Assembly (NCBI RefSeq): GCF_937890665.1
Contig: NZ_CALADU010000102.1
Coordinates: forward strand, 1-16,625
Source: an uncultured Subdoligranulum sp.
GTDB taxonomy: Bacteria > Bacillota_A > Clostridia > Oscillospirales > Ruminococcaceae
Length of the DNA: 16,625 nt
Direction of reading: 5' to 3'
In this document: one piece after another, positions 1 to 7,097 of the stretch
How the letters are laid out: each line of letters starts with the position of its first letter
How positions within the stretch are numbered: position 1 is the stretch's first letter
Translations under genes and position numbers: made by a program
Notes under the pieces: model-generated
Seen by the model: the letters and a program-made list of their open reading frames with translations, nothing else
Told to the model about the DNA's origin: nothing
The model's database searches: none

Positions 1-1346
1 TCTACAACGCCGTCATCACCAACATCTCCCCCGGCACCACCCCCAACGTCTGCATCACCTATCCCGACCACATTGCCACCTATCTCACCGGTGACAACGT
101 GGTGGTCCCGCTGGACGACCTGTTTGACGATGAACGGTACGGCTTGGGGGGCAGCGAACTGCGGTTCGACGGCCCCACCGAGGAGGAGATCGTCCCCCAG
201 TTTTTGGAGGAATGCCGCTTGGGCGGGGCCTACTACGCCATCCCCTATATGCGCTCCACCGAGGCTTGCTACATCAACAAGGACTTTGTGGAGGCGCTGG
301 GGTATGAAGTCCCCGACGTGCTGACCTGGGATTTTGTCTGGGAAGTCTCTGAGGCGGCAGCCGCCACCAAGGGGGCGGACGGTGTTTACAGCCTCAACGG
401 GCAGAAGGTGCTGATTCCCTTCCTGTACAAGTCCACCGACAACATGATGATCCAGATGCTGCGCCAGAAGGGGGCAGGCTATTCCACCCAGACCGGCGAC
501 ATCCAGCTCTTCAACGACACGACGACCGAACTGCTGGAAGGCATTGCCGCCCACACGGCCAACGGGGCGTTCTCCACCTTTAAGATTTCCGGTTATCCCG
601 CCAACTTCCTCAACGCCGGACAGTGCGTCTTTGCGGTGGATTCCACCGCCGGTTCCACTTGGATGGGCAGCGACGCGCCGCTGATGGACATTGCCGCCGA
701 CGAAGTGGTGTCCTTTGACACCGAGGTGCGGATGATCCCCCAGTTCGACCCGGACCACCCCCAGATGATCTCGCAGGGACCGTCGGTCTGTATCTTCAAT
801 AAGGAAGACCCGCAGGAGGTGCTGGCCTCCTGGCTGTTTGCCCAGTACCTGCTCACCGACGAGGTGCAGATTGCCTACTCCGAAACAGAAGGCTATGTGC
901 CGGTGACCACCAAAGCCCAGCAGAACCCCGACTATCAGGACTATCTGAGCCGCGCCGGGGAAGACAAGGACACCCACTATCAGGTCAAGCTGGACGCCGT
1001 GCAACTGCTGCTGGACCATCTGGACGATACCTTCGTCACGGCGGTGTTCAGCGGCTCGGCCTCCCTGCGGGATGCGGCGGGCCAGCTCATCGAGGATGTG
1101 ACCAAGTCGGTGCGGCGCAGTCAGACGGTGGACGATGCCTATATCCAATCGCTATATGCCGACACCCAATCCCTCTACCATCTGGATGCGGTCTCCCCGT
1201 CGGGGGGCAAGGCCGATTTAGGTCCGCTGCCCGGTACGGCGGTGGCACTGCTGGGGGGCATTGCCGCCGCTTGGGTGCTGATTTTGGCCTATCTGGTTTG
1301 GCAGGCCGTGGCCAAACGCCGCCGGCAACCGGGCAAAAAAGGTTGA
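1..1346 (+). CDS. Extracellular solute-binding protein (family 1-like), 5'-truncated, with C-terminal membrane anchor
   Basis: The open frame enters from the left edge (first full codon at base 3) and gives 447 residues to the stop; the true start and any signal peptide lie outside. The early stretch resembles the substrate-lobe region of maltose-type ABC solute-binding proteins: a 'PDHIATYLTGDNVVVPLDDL' segment matches the usual pattern of a residue-rich strand, an aromatic near a Gly, then 'v.pLDdl'. Later 'GGAYYAIPY' and 'CYINKDFVEALG' also fit the family (its 'a.P......lyYNkdlf..aG'). The last 40 residues are unlike an ordinary binding protein: a hydrophobic helix (about residues 410-432, 'AVALLGGIAAAWVLILAYLV') followed by a basic KRRRQPGKKG tail, which predicts the binding domain outside and the C-terminus inside. 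An ABC sugar or oligosaccharide uptake role is family inference; no permease or ATPase gene is visible. A strong promoter for the next gene overlaps the stop codon. Confidence 0.75.
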   Translation, partial: YNAVITNISPGTTPNVCITYPDHIATYLTGDNVVVPLDDLFDDERYGLGGSELRFDGPTEEEIVPQFLEECRLGGAYYAIPYMRSTEACYINKDFVEALGYEVPDVLTWDFVWEVSEAAAATKGADGVYSLNGQKVLIPFLYKSTDNMMIQMLRQKGAGYSTQTGDIQLFNDTTTELLEGIAAHTANGAFSTFKISGYPANFLNAGQCVFAVDSTAGSTWMGSDAPLMDIAADEVVSFDTEVRMIPQFDPDHPQMISQGPSVCIFNKEDPQEVLASWLFAQYLLTDEVQIAYSETEGYVPVTTKAQQNPDYQDYLSRAGEDKDTHYQVKLDAVQLLLDHLDDTFVTAVFSGSASLRDAAGQLIEDVTKSVRRSQTVDDAYIQSLYADTQSLYHLDAVSPSGGKADLGPLPGTAVALLGGIAAAWVLILAYLVWQAVAKRRRQPGKKG

Positions 1347-1370
1347 TTTTCCCCGCAGGCGCGGTATAAT
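1343..1370 (+). promoter_or_regulatory. Sigma-A-type promoter for the lipoprotein gene
   Basis: TTGATT (1343-1348) and a perfect TATAAT (1365-1370) are separated by 16 bp. The -35 box overlaps the stop codon of the solute-binding protein gene. Transcription would start near 1377, just before a 7-bp hairpin and the ribosome site. Confidence 0.75.
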
Positions 1371-1379
1371 AAACGGGAA

Positions 1380-1399
1380 GGCCGCAACGGAATGCGGCC
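1380..1399 (+). promoter_or_regulatory. Leader hairpin upstream of the lipoprotein gene
   Basis: GGCCGCA (1380-1386) and TGCGGCC (1393-1399) form a perfect 7-bp stem with a 6-base loop (ACGGAA). It sits at the expected 5' end of the transcript and ends 4 bases before the AAGGAGG ribosome site (1404-1410). There is no U-run, so it is not a terminator; a 5'-end mRNA stabiliser is the simplest reading. Function is inferred. Confidence 0.4.
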
Positions 1400-1419
1400 C
1401 ATCAAGGAGGATAAGAACC

Positions 1420-2232
1420 ATGAAAAAGATTTTGTCTGTGCTGATGGCACTGGGCATGGCCTGCTCGCTGGCTGCCTGCGCGGGCAGCACTTCGTCTTCC
1501 AGCGAAGCTGCTTCCACCGAGCCGGAGGCTACCCCCGCTGCCGAGTCCGAGGCTGCCACTTCGGAGGCTGCCGCCGGTACCGTGCTGAGCTATGAGGAGT
1601 ACATGGCTGCCGATCTGGATACCGAGGTCACCATCGAGGCCTATGTGCAGGCCAAGCAGTCTTGGTACGCCGATCAGGCTACGGCCACGGTCTACCTGCA
1701 GGATCAGGACGGCGCCTACTTCACCTATGATATGGCCTGTTCCGAGGAAGATTACGAAAAGCTGACCGAAGGCACCTGCATCCGCGTCACCGGCTACAAG
1801 AGCGAGTGGAGCGGTGAAGTGGAGATCATGGACGGCACCTTTGAATTTGTGGACGGCGCCGATACCTTCGTGGCCGAGCCGCTGGATGTCACCGAGCTGC
1901 TGGGCACCGAGGAGCTGGCCGACCACCAGAACGAGAAGGTCAGCTTCCAGGGCCTGACGGTGGAACCCAGCACCGATGCCAACGGCAACGAGGCTGCTTT
2001 CCTGTACAACTACGATGGCTCCGGTGAGGACGGCGATGACCTGTACTTCAACGTTTCTTACAACGGCCAGACCTACACCTTCACGGTGGAGAGCTACCTG
2101 TGCGACAACACCACCGACGTGTACGCCGCGGTGAAGAACCTGCAGGTGGGCCAGACCATCAACGCGGAGGGCTTCCTCTACTGGTACGAGGGTGCCAACC
2201 CCCACATCACTTCGGTGACTGTGGCGGAGTAA
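1420..2232 (+). CDS. Secreted lipoprotein with two OB-like halves, function unknown
   Basis: 270 residues. The N-terminus is a lipoprotein signal: MKK, a hydrophobic core, then the lipobox LAAC with Cys20 as predicted lipidation site. Residues 21-53 are a Ser/Ala/Glu-rich linker typical of surface lipoproteins. Two similar-looking beta-rich segments follow. The first (about 68-145) has 'VTIEAYVQA', 'ATVYLQDQDGAYFTY' and 'LTEGTCIRVTGYKSEWSGEVEI', an OB-fold-like arrangement. The second (about 170-268) has 'EKVSFQGLTVEP', 'YFNVSYNGQTYTFTV' and 'LQVGQTINAEGFLYWYEG'. The start is fixed by AAGGAGG at 1404-1410, nine bases upstream. It has its own promoter and terminator, so is monocistronic. OB-like assignment is by eye; ligand and role are unknown. 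The mature protein is strongly acidic. Confidence 0.85.
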   Translation: MKKILSVLMALGMACSLAACAGSTSSSSEAASTEPEATPAAESEAATSEAAAGTVLSYEEYMAADLDTEVTIEAYVQAKQSWYADQATATVYLQDQDGAYFTYDMACSEEDYEKLTEGTCIRVTGYKSEWSGEVEIMDGTFEFVDGADTFVAEPLDVTELLGTEELADHQNEKVSFQGLTVEPSTDANGNEAAFLYNYDGSGEDGDDLYFNVSYNGQTYTFTVESYLCDNTTDVYAAVKNLQVGQTINAEGFLYWYEGANPHITSVTVAE

Positions 2233-2252
2233 TCCAACCCAATATCCCTTTG

Positions 2253-2286
2253 GGGCGGTGCAGCAGGGGCTGCGCCGCCCTTTTGT
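2253..2286 (+). terminator. Rho-independent terminator after the lipoprotein gene
   Basis: GGGCGGTGCAGC (2253-2264) pairs with GCTGCGCCGCCC (2269-2280), 12 bp with one G-U pair, loop AGGG, followed by TTTTGT. Confidence 0.85.
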
Positions 2287-2300
2287 ATTGGTTCCGTTTG

Positions 2301-2309
2301 TGCTATACT
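2301..2309 (+). promoter_or_regulatory. Extended -10 promoter for the MBL-fold/YjbR unit
   Basis: TGC directly before TATACT (2304-2309) makes an extended -10 element. No good -35 lies at the normal distance; TTGTAT (2283-2288, 15 bp away) is the best and overlaps the preceding terminator's T-run. The element lies between that terminator and the AAGGAGG at 2328-2334. Confidence 0.5.
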
Positions 2310-2343
2310 ACAACCAAAGCCTAGCGTAAGGAGGCCCCCTGCC

Positions 2344-3156
2344 ATGCGGATCATCACCCTGATGGAAAATACCCCCGGGGCACCGGGTTGTGTCCACGAA
2401 CACGGCCTGTGCCTCTACCTTGAAACCCAACAGCATACCCTGCTGTTGGATACCGGCGCCACCGATGCCTTTGCCGACAATGCCGCCCAGTTGGGGCTGG
2501 ATCTGGGCCGGGTGGATACTGTGGTACTCAGCCACGGCCATTACGACCATGCCGGCGGGCTGCTTCGTCTGGTGGAACTGGCCCCCACCGCCGCCCTCTA
2601 CATGCAGCGGGGGGCCGGGCGGGACTTTTACCACGGCGAGCGATACATCGGCATCGATAAGCGGATCTTGCAGTTGCCCAACCTCCGCCTGCTGGACGGG
2701 GACTGCCGGTTGGACGAGGAACTGTTTGTCTTTACCGGCATCACGGGGCGGCGGTTCTGGCCCCAGAGCAACCGGGCGCTGCAGGTGGCCCTGCCGGACG
2801 GGACCCGGGTACAGGACGACTTCTCCCACGAGCAGTGCTTGGTCGTTTCCCAAGAGGGGCGGCACATCCTGCTGTCCGGCTGTGCCCACAACGGCATCCT
2901 CAACATTCTGGACCGGTACCGGCAGCTCTTCGGCGCTGACCCCGACGTGGTGATCAGCGGCTTCCATATGAAGCAGGCCGACCCCTACACCGAGGCGGAA
3001 TGGCAGGTCATCGAGGAGACCGGCCGCGCCCTGCGGCAATACCACACCCAGTTCTACACCGGGCATTGTACCGGGAAACCGGCGCAGGAACGGCTGCAGC
3101 AGATGCTGGGGGACCAACTGCGCCCCCTGCACAGCGGCGAAGCGCTGGACTTGTGA
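2344..3156 (+). CDS. Metallo-beta-lactamase-fold metal-dependent hydrolase (COG1237 type)
   Basis: 270 residues, soluble, no signal peptide. The metal-binding signature HxHxDH is seen at His64, His66, Asp68 and His69 in 'LSHGHYDHAGG'. Further expected ligands are His182 in 'SGCAHNGILNI', a His in 'VVISGFHM' and a His in 'FYTGHCTG' near the C-terminus. The 'SGCAHNGI' and 'TGHCTG' blocks, and an N-terminal 'MENTPG..G...EHGLCLYLE' region, fit the COG1237 branch, often annotated as dihydropterin-ribofuranosyl-aminobenzene phosphate synthase-like because of archaeal relatives. In Firmicutes the real substrate is generally unknown, so only 'hydrolase' is supported. AAGGAGG lies nine bases before the ATG. 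The YjbR gene follows after 14 bases and is probably co-transcribed. Confidence 0.88.
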   Translation: MRIITLMENTPGAPGCVHEHGLCLYLETQQHTLLLDTGATDAFADNAAQLGLDLGRVDTVVLSHGHYDHAGGLLRLVELAPTAALYMQRGAGRDFYHGERYIGIDKRILQLPNLRLLDGDCRLDEELFVFTGITGRRFWPQSNRALQVALPDGTRVQDDFSHEQCLVVSQEGRHILLSGCAHNGILNILDRYRQLFGADPDVVISGFHMKQADPYTEAEWQVIEETGRALRQYHTQFYTGHCTGKPAQERLQQMLGDQLRPLHSGEALDL

Positions 3157-3170
3157 GAGGAGGCTGGCCT

Positions 3171-3515
3171 ATGGACCGCCGTGAAGCGATTGCCCTCTGT
3201 CTGGAACTGCCCGATGCATGGGAGGATTACCCCTTCCATGACCCCAACTGGACGGTTATGCGCCACAAAAGCAACCAAAAATCCTTCGCCATGATTTTTG
3301 AACATCAGGGCTGCCTTTGGATGAACGTCAAGGCGGAACCGGGCTGGGGGGATTTCTGGAAAAGCACCTACCCGGCGGTGGTGCCTGCCTATCATATGAA
3401 CAAGCGCCACTGGATCGGGATCCTTCTGAACGACAGTATGACCCGGGAGCAGGTGTTCCAGCTTGTTGCCGAAAGCTATGCCCTTACCGCACCCAAACGC
3501 CCTAAACGATCTTGA
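3171..3515 (+). CDS. MmcQ/YjbR family protein
   Basis: 114 residues. The reading frame is open upstream to 3000, but the ATG at 3171 is preceded by GAGAGGAGG (3155-3163) and begins with the family's N-terminal helix, so this start is chosen. Family features seen: 'LPDAWEDYPFHDPNWTVMRH' near the start, a 'FAMIFEHQGCLWMNVKAEP' strand pair, 'YPAVVPAYHMNKRHWIGILL' in the middle, and a C-terminal helix 'QVFQLVAESYAL'. Proteins of this family adopt a CyaY-like fold, described as a double-wing DNA-binding domain in databases; molecular function is not established. It follows the MBL-fold gene by 14 bases and is closed by a strong terminator, so the two form a small operon. No functional link between them is known. 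Confidence 0.88.
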   Translation: MDRREAIALCLELPDAWEDYPFHDPNWTVMRHKSNQKSFAMIFEHQGCLWMNVKAEPGWGDFWKSTYPAVVPAYHMNKRHWIGILLNDSMTREQVFQLVAESYALTAPKRPKRS

Positions 3516-3519
3516 TGAA

Positions 3520-3550
3520 GTCCCGGCCATCTGTGCCGGGACCTTTTTAT
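3520..3550 (+). terminator. Rho-independent terminator after the YjbR gene
   Basis: GTCCCGGC (3520-3527) and GCCGGGAC (3535-3542) form a perfect 8-bp stem with a 7-base loop, followed by CTTTTTATT. It begins five bases after the stop codon. Confidence 0.88.
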
Positions 3551-3590
3551 TTGTAAAATTGGCCGAAAATTTTCCCGATGAACGAAATTT

Positions 3591-3621
3591 TTGCTGCTTT
3601 TTTAACAAGACGTGGTACAAT
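3591..3621 (+). promoter_or_regulatory. Promoter of the TetR-oxidoreductase operon
   Basis: TACAAT (3616-3621) is preceded by TGG, an extended -10. The best -35 is TTGCTG (3591-3596) at a long 19-bp spacing. The surrounding 3541-3660 gap is clearly A+T-rich compared with the genes. Transcription would start near 3628. Confidence 0.5.
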
Positions 3622-3633
3622 GAAACTATAAAA

Positions 3634-3645
3634 TAACATCTGTTA
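3634..3645 (+). promoter_or_regulatory. Palindromic operator candidate for the TetR-type regulator
   Basis: TAACA-TC-TGTTA is a perfect inverted repeat lying about 6 bases past the predicted transcription start and just before the ribosome site AAAGGAGAG. A TetR dimer bound here would block its own operon. Assignment is by position and symmetry only; TetR sites are often longer than 12 bp. Confidence 0.4.
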
Positions 3646-3660
3646 CAAAAAGGAGAGGCT

Positions 3661-4251
3661 ATGCCAAGAAGCAAACAGGTGGAAAAGCAGGATATCCTGC
3701 AGGCGGCAGCGGAGGTCATCCGGGAAAAAGGGGAGCAGGCGCTGACGGTGCGCAGCATTGCCGCCCGGCTGGGCTGTTCTACCCAGCCGCTCTATTACGA
3801 GTTTGCCAACATCGAACAACTGCGGGCGGAACTGCTGCTCTATGTGCGGCAGCGCTACCTGCAGTTCCGGTGCAGCAATTATAAGGAATTTGGACGGCAT
3901 TTTTTGAATTTTGCCCGGCAGGAAAAAGAACTCTTCCGGTTCGTTTATCTGCGCCGCCGGGACCCCGGCGAAACGCTGCTGGACGATATCAACTGTGAGG
4001 AAACCGTCCGCCTGCTGGCCCAGAATTTGGAGATGCCCGCCCAGACGGCCCGGGCCATGCACCGGCAGATGCAGTTTCGCTGTTACGGGTTGGGGGTCAT
4101 GCTGGCCACCTGTTACTGCGAACTCACCCGGGAAGAGATCGAGCAGGAACTGACCGACTATTACTGCATGATCTTGCGCCACTACAAAGGCATTACCAAT
4201 GACACCCAGCTTCAATACTGGCTGGAGCGTTCCCGCAATCTGATCCAGTGA
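3661..4251 (+). CDS. TetR/AcrR family transcriptional regulator
   Basis: 196 residues, usual for the family. The N-terminal DNA-binding domain spans about residues 8-55: helix 'DILQAAAEVIREKG', then 'LTVRSIAARLGCSTQPLYYEF', the characteristic helix-turn-helix, ending in 'ANIEQLRAELL' (in place of the common 'F.nKe.Ll'). The remainder is helical with no recognisable signature, as expected of the ligand-binding domain; it is rich in Cys and Tyr towards the C-terminus ('QFRCYGLGVMLATCYCEL'). AAAGGAGAG precedes the ATG. It is the first gene of a three-gene unit; the next start is only 18 bases downstream. By family precedent it should repress this operon until a small, often hydrophobic, ligand binds. 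The ligand is unknown. Confidence 0.9.
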   Translation: MPRSKQVEKQDILQAAAEVIREKGEQALTVRSIAARLGCSTQPLYYEFANIEQLRAELLLYVRQRYLQFRCSNYKEFGRHFLNFARQEKELFRFVYLRRRDPGETLLDDINCEETVRLLAQNLEMPAQTARAMHRQMQFRCYGLGVMLATCYCELTREEIEQELTDYYCMILRHYKGITNDTQLQYWLERSRNLIQ

Positions 4252-4269
4252 TCGTATAAGGAGGTCTGT

Positions 4270-5820
4270 ATGCAACAGCAAGACGCAAAACGCTATGACG
4301 TGGTGGTCATCGGCGCCGGCAACGGCGGCCTGACCGCGGCCATCCGGGTACTGCAGGGGGGCTATTCCTGCCTGCTGCTGGAAAAACACAACCTGCCCGG
4401 CGGCTTTGCCACCAGTTTCAAGCGGGGCCGCTTTGAGTTTGAAGCCAGCCTGCACGAACTCAACGACTTCGGTTCCCCCGACGCCCCCGGTGACATCCGC
4501 ACCCTGTTCCGGGATCTGGGCGTGGAGGATAAGATCGACCGGGTGCGCATCCCCGAAGCCTACCACCTGATTACCACCGATAAAAAATACGACTGCATCA
4601 TGCCCTTCGGCGTGCAGGCTTTCATCAATAAGATGGAGGAGTACGTGCCCGGGTCCCGGCCGTCCATGATCGCCTTCTTTGAACTGTGCGAAGAAGTGCG
4701 CGCCGCCCAGACCTATTCCAACTCGGTGAACGGCAACACCGACTCCGGGTATATGAAGTCCAACTTCCCCAACTTCGTCAAGGCGGGCAGCTATTCCGTC
4801 AATCAGGTGCTGGATGCCCTCAAAATGCCCAAGGCGGCACAGGACATCCTTAACGCTTACTGGTGCTATCTGGGCGTGGACTGCGACCGTATGAGCTTCC
4901 TGCACTACGGGTCCATGGTCATCCGCTACATCACCCGGGACGCTTGGATGCCTAAGATGCGCTCCCACGAAATCAGCATGGCGATGGACAGCCGCATCCG
5001 GGAACTGGGCGGGGAGATCTGGTACCATTCGGAGGCAGAGCAGATCTTGACCGAAGCGTCCGGGGCGATCCGAGGGGTACGCCTCACCGATGGCACCGTC
5101 ATCGAAACCCGGCACGTCATCGCCAACTGTTCGCCCCATCTGGTGTTCGGCAAAATGCTGGACCAGAAGTCCGTCACCGAAGCGCAGATTCGGGCTACCA
5201 ATGCCCGTACCTTTGCGGGCCGGGGCTTTACCCTGTTTTTGGGGCTTAACAAGTCGGCACAGGAGCTGGGCATCCAGAGCCATAACTACTTTATCTATGA
5301 CACCGCCGACTCGGTCAAGCAGTATGACATGATGCGCAAGGTGGAAACCAACCATGTGCAAGCCACGGTCTGCCTGAACAATGCCTACCCCGAATGCTCC
5401 CCGGAAGGCACCTGCATGATGTACTTTACCACCATGTTCATGTCCGATGACTGGGGTAACGTAACCGAAACCGATTACTTCAAGGCCAAGGACCGTGTGG
5501 CCGAGGATATGATCCGGGTCTTTGAGCGGGAGACAGGCTGCAAAATCCGCGATGCCATCGAGGAAATCGCCGTGGCGTCCCTCACCACCTATGCCCGGTA
5601 CTGCGGCCATCCGCAGGGTGTCATCTACGGCTACGAAGCCGCTGACTGGGACGCACTGATGCCCCGCCTGATGATGATGAAAGAGGACGCGGCCCTGCAC
5701 CCCGGCCTGCGTTTTGCGGGCGGTTATGCCATGCGTTCCAGCGGGTATTCCAGTGCCTATGTGTCGGGGGATATTTCCGGCCGTCAGACTGTGGGCGATC
5801 TCAAAAAGGAGGCGCAGTGA
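4270..5820 (+). CDS. FAD-dependent oxidoreductase of the phytoene desaturase / retinol saturase family
   Basis: 516 residues, normal for CrtI/RetSat-like proteins (COG1233). An N-terminal dinucleotide-binding fold is clear: 'YDVVVIGAGNGGLTAA' with GxGxxG at Gly15-Gly20, then an acidic Glu at the end of the second strand in 'LLLEKHNLPGG'. The following 'FKRGRFEFEASLHEL' matches the family's substrate-side motif. The C-terminal FAD motif 'GLRFAGGYAMRSSGYSSAYVSG' is present near residues 475-497. Family enzymes desaturate, saturate or isomerise polyene or other hydrophobic substrates. AAGGAGG at 4258-4264 fixes the start. It lies between a TetR regulator and a flavin/[2Fe-2S] reductase, and the latter's ribosome site is inside the end of this gene, so they are likely made together. 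There is no other carotenoid gene here (no crtB/crtE), so phytoene is an unlikely substrate. Confidence 0.85.
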   Translation: MQQQDAKRYDVVVIGAGNGGLTAAIRVLQGGYSCLLLEKHNLPGGFATSFKRGRFEFEASLHELNDFGSPDAPGDIRTLFRDLGVEDKIDRVRIPEAYHLITTDKKYDCIMPFGVQAFINKMEEYVPGSRPSMIAFFELCEEVRAAQTYSNSVNGNTDSGYMKSNFPNFVKAGSYSVNQVLDALKMPKAAQDILNAYWCYLGVDCDRMSFLHYGSMVIRYITRDAWMPKMRSHEISMAMDSRIRELGGEIWYHSEAEQILTEASGAIRGVRLTDGTVIETRHVIANCSPHLVFGKMLDQKSVTEAQIRATNARTFAGRGFTLFLGLNKSAQELGIQSHNYFIYDTADSVKQYDMMRKVETNHVQATVCLNNAYPECSPEGTCMMYFTTMFMSDDWGNVTETDYFKAKDRVAEDMIRVFERETGCKIRDAIEEIAVASLTTYARYCGHPQGVIYGYEAADWDALMPRLMMMKEDAALHPGLRFAGGYAMRSSGYSSAYVSGDISGRQTVGDLKKEAQ

Positions 5821-5821
5821 T

Positions 5822-6985
5822 ATGAAATTCCAGAAACAAATCTTTGGATTTATGGACATGCTCCGCTTCAAGGAGCTGGTGCCCAACCGCCGCAAGGCAC
5901 TGGCCTCCGGCACCGACACGCCGCTGCCCAAACGGTATCGGGTCAATGAACTGGCCAAAGCGCTGCATCCCGGCCGCATGCAGGTGGAAGTGACCGCGCT
6001 GCGCCCCCTCACCGACGGCATGACGGAACTGACCTTCCGCCGCACCGATGCCGACGCCTTCCCCTTCTTCCGGGCCGGACAGTATGTATCGCTGCAGGGA
6101 ACCGTGGCGGACAGCGTGGTCAGCCGCCCCTACTCCATCTCCTCCAGCCCCCGGGAAGCACTGGAAAACAAGCTGACGCTGGGGGTGGAGAACGCCGGTT
6201 TCTTCTCGGGCTATCTCAACCGGGAAGTCAAGGTGGGGGACCGCTTCCTCATGACCGAACCGGCCGGCGAGTTCCACTACGAAACGCTGCGGGATAAACC
6301 CCAAATCGCCTGCATCGCGGGCGGCAGCGGCATCACGCCCTTCCTCTCCATGGCAAAAAGCCGCAAGGAAGGGGACGAATCCTATGAGATGATCCTCTTC
6401 TACGGCGCCCGGGACGAAGCCCATCTGGCGTATAAGGCAGAGCTGGATGCGCTGGCTGCGGAGGGCGCCATCAAGGTGGTCTATCTGCTCAGCGATGAGA
6501 CCCGCGAAGGCTACGAACATGGGTTTGTGACCGCCGCCCTGCTCAGCCGGTATCTGTCCATCCCTGACGTGACGTTCTTCCTCTGTGGCCCGGCGGCTAT
6601 GTATGAATTTGTGGGCAAGGAACTGGAGCCTTTCGCCCTGCCCCGCAAGGCTGTGCGCCGGGACGCCGCCTGCTGCGGCAACCGTGCGGTGGAAAATCCC
6701 CGCACCTTTAGCCTGACTGTCCATATCCGGGACAAGGTTTGGAACATCCCCGCCCGAGAGGACGAGACCCTGCTGGCCGCCATGGAGCGGGCCGGCATCC
6801 CCGCCCCCAACAAGTGCCGTGCCGGCGGCTGCGGTTACTGCCACAGCCAGTGGCTGGCCGGGGAATACACCGTGGCCGAAGGCCGGGATGGCCGCCGTCT
6901 GGCGGACCGCAAATTCGGTGGAATCCACCCCTGCGTGACCTATCCCCAGAGCGATATGGAGATCAACGTACCTCCGGCTGAATAA
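5822..6985 (+). CDS. NAD(P)H-dependent FAD / [2Fe-2S] oxidoreductase (ferredoxin reductase-ferredoxin fusion)
   Basis: 387 residues in three parts. After a 50-residue lead, an FAD domain (about 52-155) carries RPYS at 102-105 in 'SRPYSISSSP'. A nucleotide domain (about 160-270) carries GGSGITP at 167-173 and 'FLCGPAAMYEF' around Cys255. A C-terminal plant-type ferredoxin domain (about 295-387) has Cys332, Cys337, Cys340 (C-x4-C-x2-C) and Cys371 as cluster ligands. This order is that of electron-supplying reductases which pass electrons from NAD(P)H via FAD to the [2Fe-2S] centre and on to a partner. The ATG at 5822 is chosen because AAGGAGG (5806-5812), inside the upstream gene, is nine bases before it; the frame is open further upstream but without a ribosome site. 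The likely partner is the upstream FAD enzyme. The unit ends at a terminator at 7003. Confidence 0.9.
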   Translation: MKFQKQIFGFMDMLRFKELVPNRRKALASGTDTPLPKRYRVNELAKALHPGRMQVEVTALRPLTDGMTELTFRRTDADAFPFFRAGQYVSLQGTVADSVVSRPYSISSSPREALENKLTLGVENAGFFSGYLNREVKVGDRFLMTEPAGEFHYETLRDKPQIACIAGGSGITPFLSMAKSRKEGDESYEMILFYGARDEAHLAYKAELDALAAEGAIKVVYLLSDETREGYEHGFVTAALLSRYLSIPDVTFFLCGPAAMYEFVGKELEPFALPRKAVRRDAACCGNRAVENPRTFSLTVHIRDKVWNIPAREDETLLAAMERAGIPAPNKCRAGGCGYCHSQWLAGEYTVAEGRDGRRLADRKFGGIHPCVTYPQSDMEINVPPAE

Positions 6986-7002
6986 GCGTTTCTGCCTCCC
7001 CG

Positions 7003-7036
7003 CCCGTCGGGCCTTTGTGCCCGGCGGGTTGTTTTG
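7003..7036 (+). terminator. Rho-independent terminator of the TetR-oxidoreductase operon
   Basis: CCCGTCGGGC (7003-7012) pairs with GCCCGGCGGG (7019-7028), 10 bp with one G-U pair, loop CTTTGT, followed by TTGTTTTG. Confidence 0.85.
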
Positions 7037-7049
7037 TGTAAAATGAGAA

Positions 7050-7078
7050 TTGACACCAAGCCGCGGGTTTTCTATAAT
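7050..7078 (+). promoter_or_regulatory. Consensus sigma-A promoter of the permease gene
   Basis: TTGACA (7050-7055), 17-bp spacer, TATAAT (7073-7078): a full match to consensus at ideal spacing. A CCGCGG palindrome sits in the spacer (7061-7066). The predicted leader is only about 13 bases. Such a strong core promoter suggests either high constitutive expression or a repressor. Confidence 0.9.
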
Positions 7079-7097
7079 ACCGTAGGAAATTGAGGAA

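Noticed and set aside
3643..6045. 800-residue minus-strand open frame
   Set aside because: It lies opposite the TetR, CrtI-like and reductase genes, has no ribosome site, and its translation is low-information Gly/His/Val/Asp-rich. It is a by-product of GC-rich codon use on the other strand.
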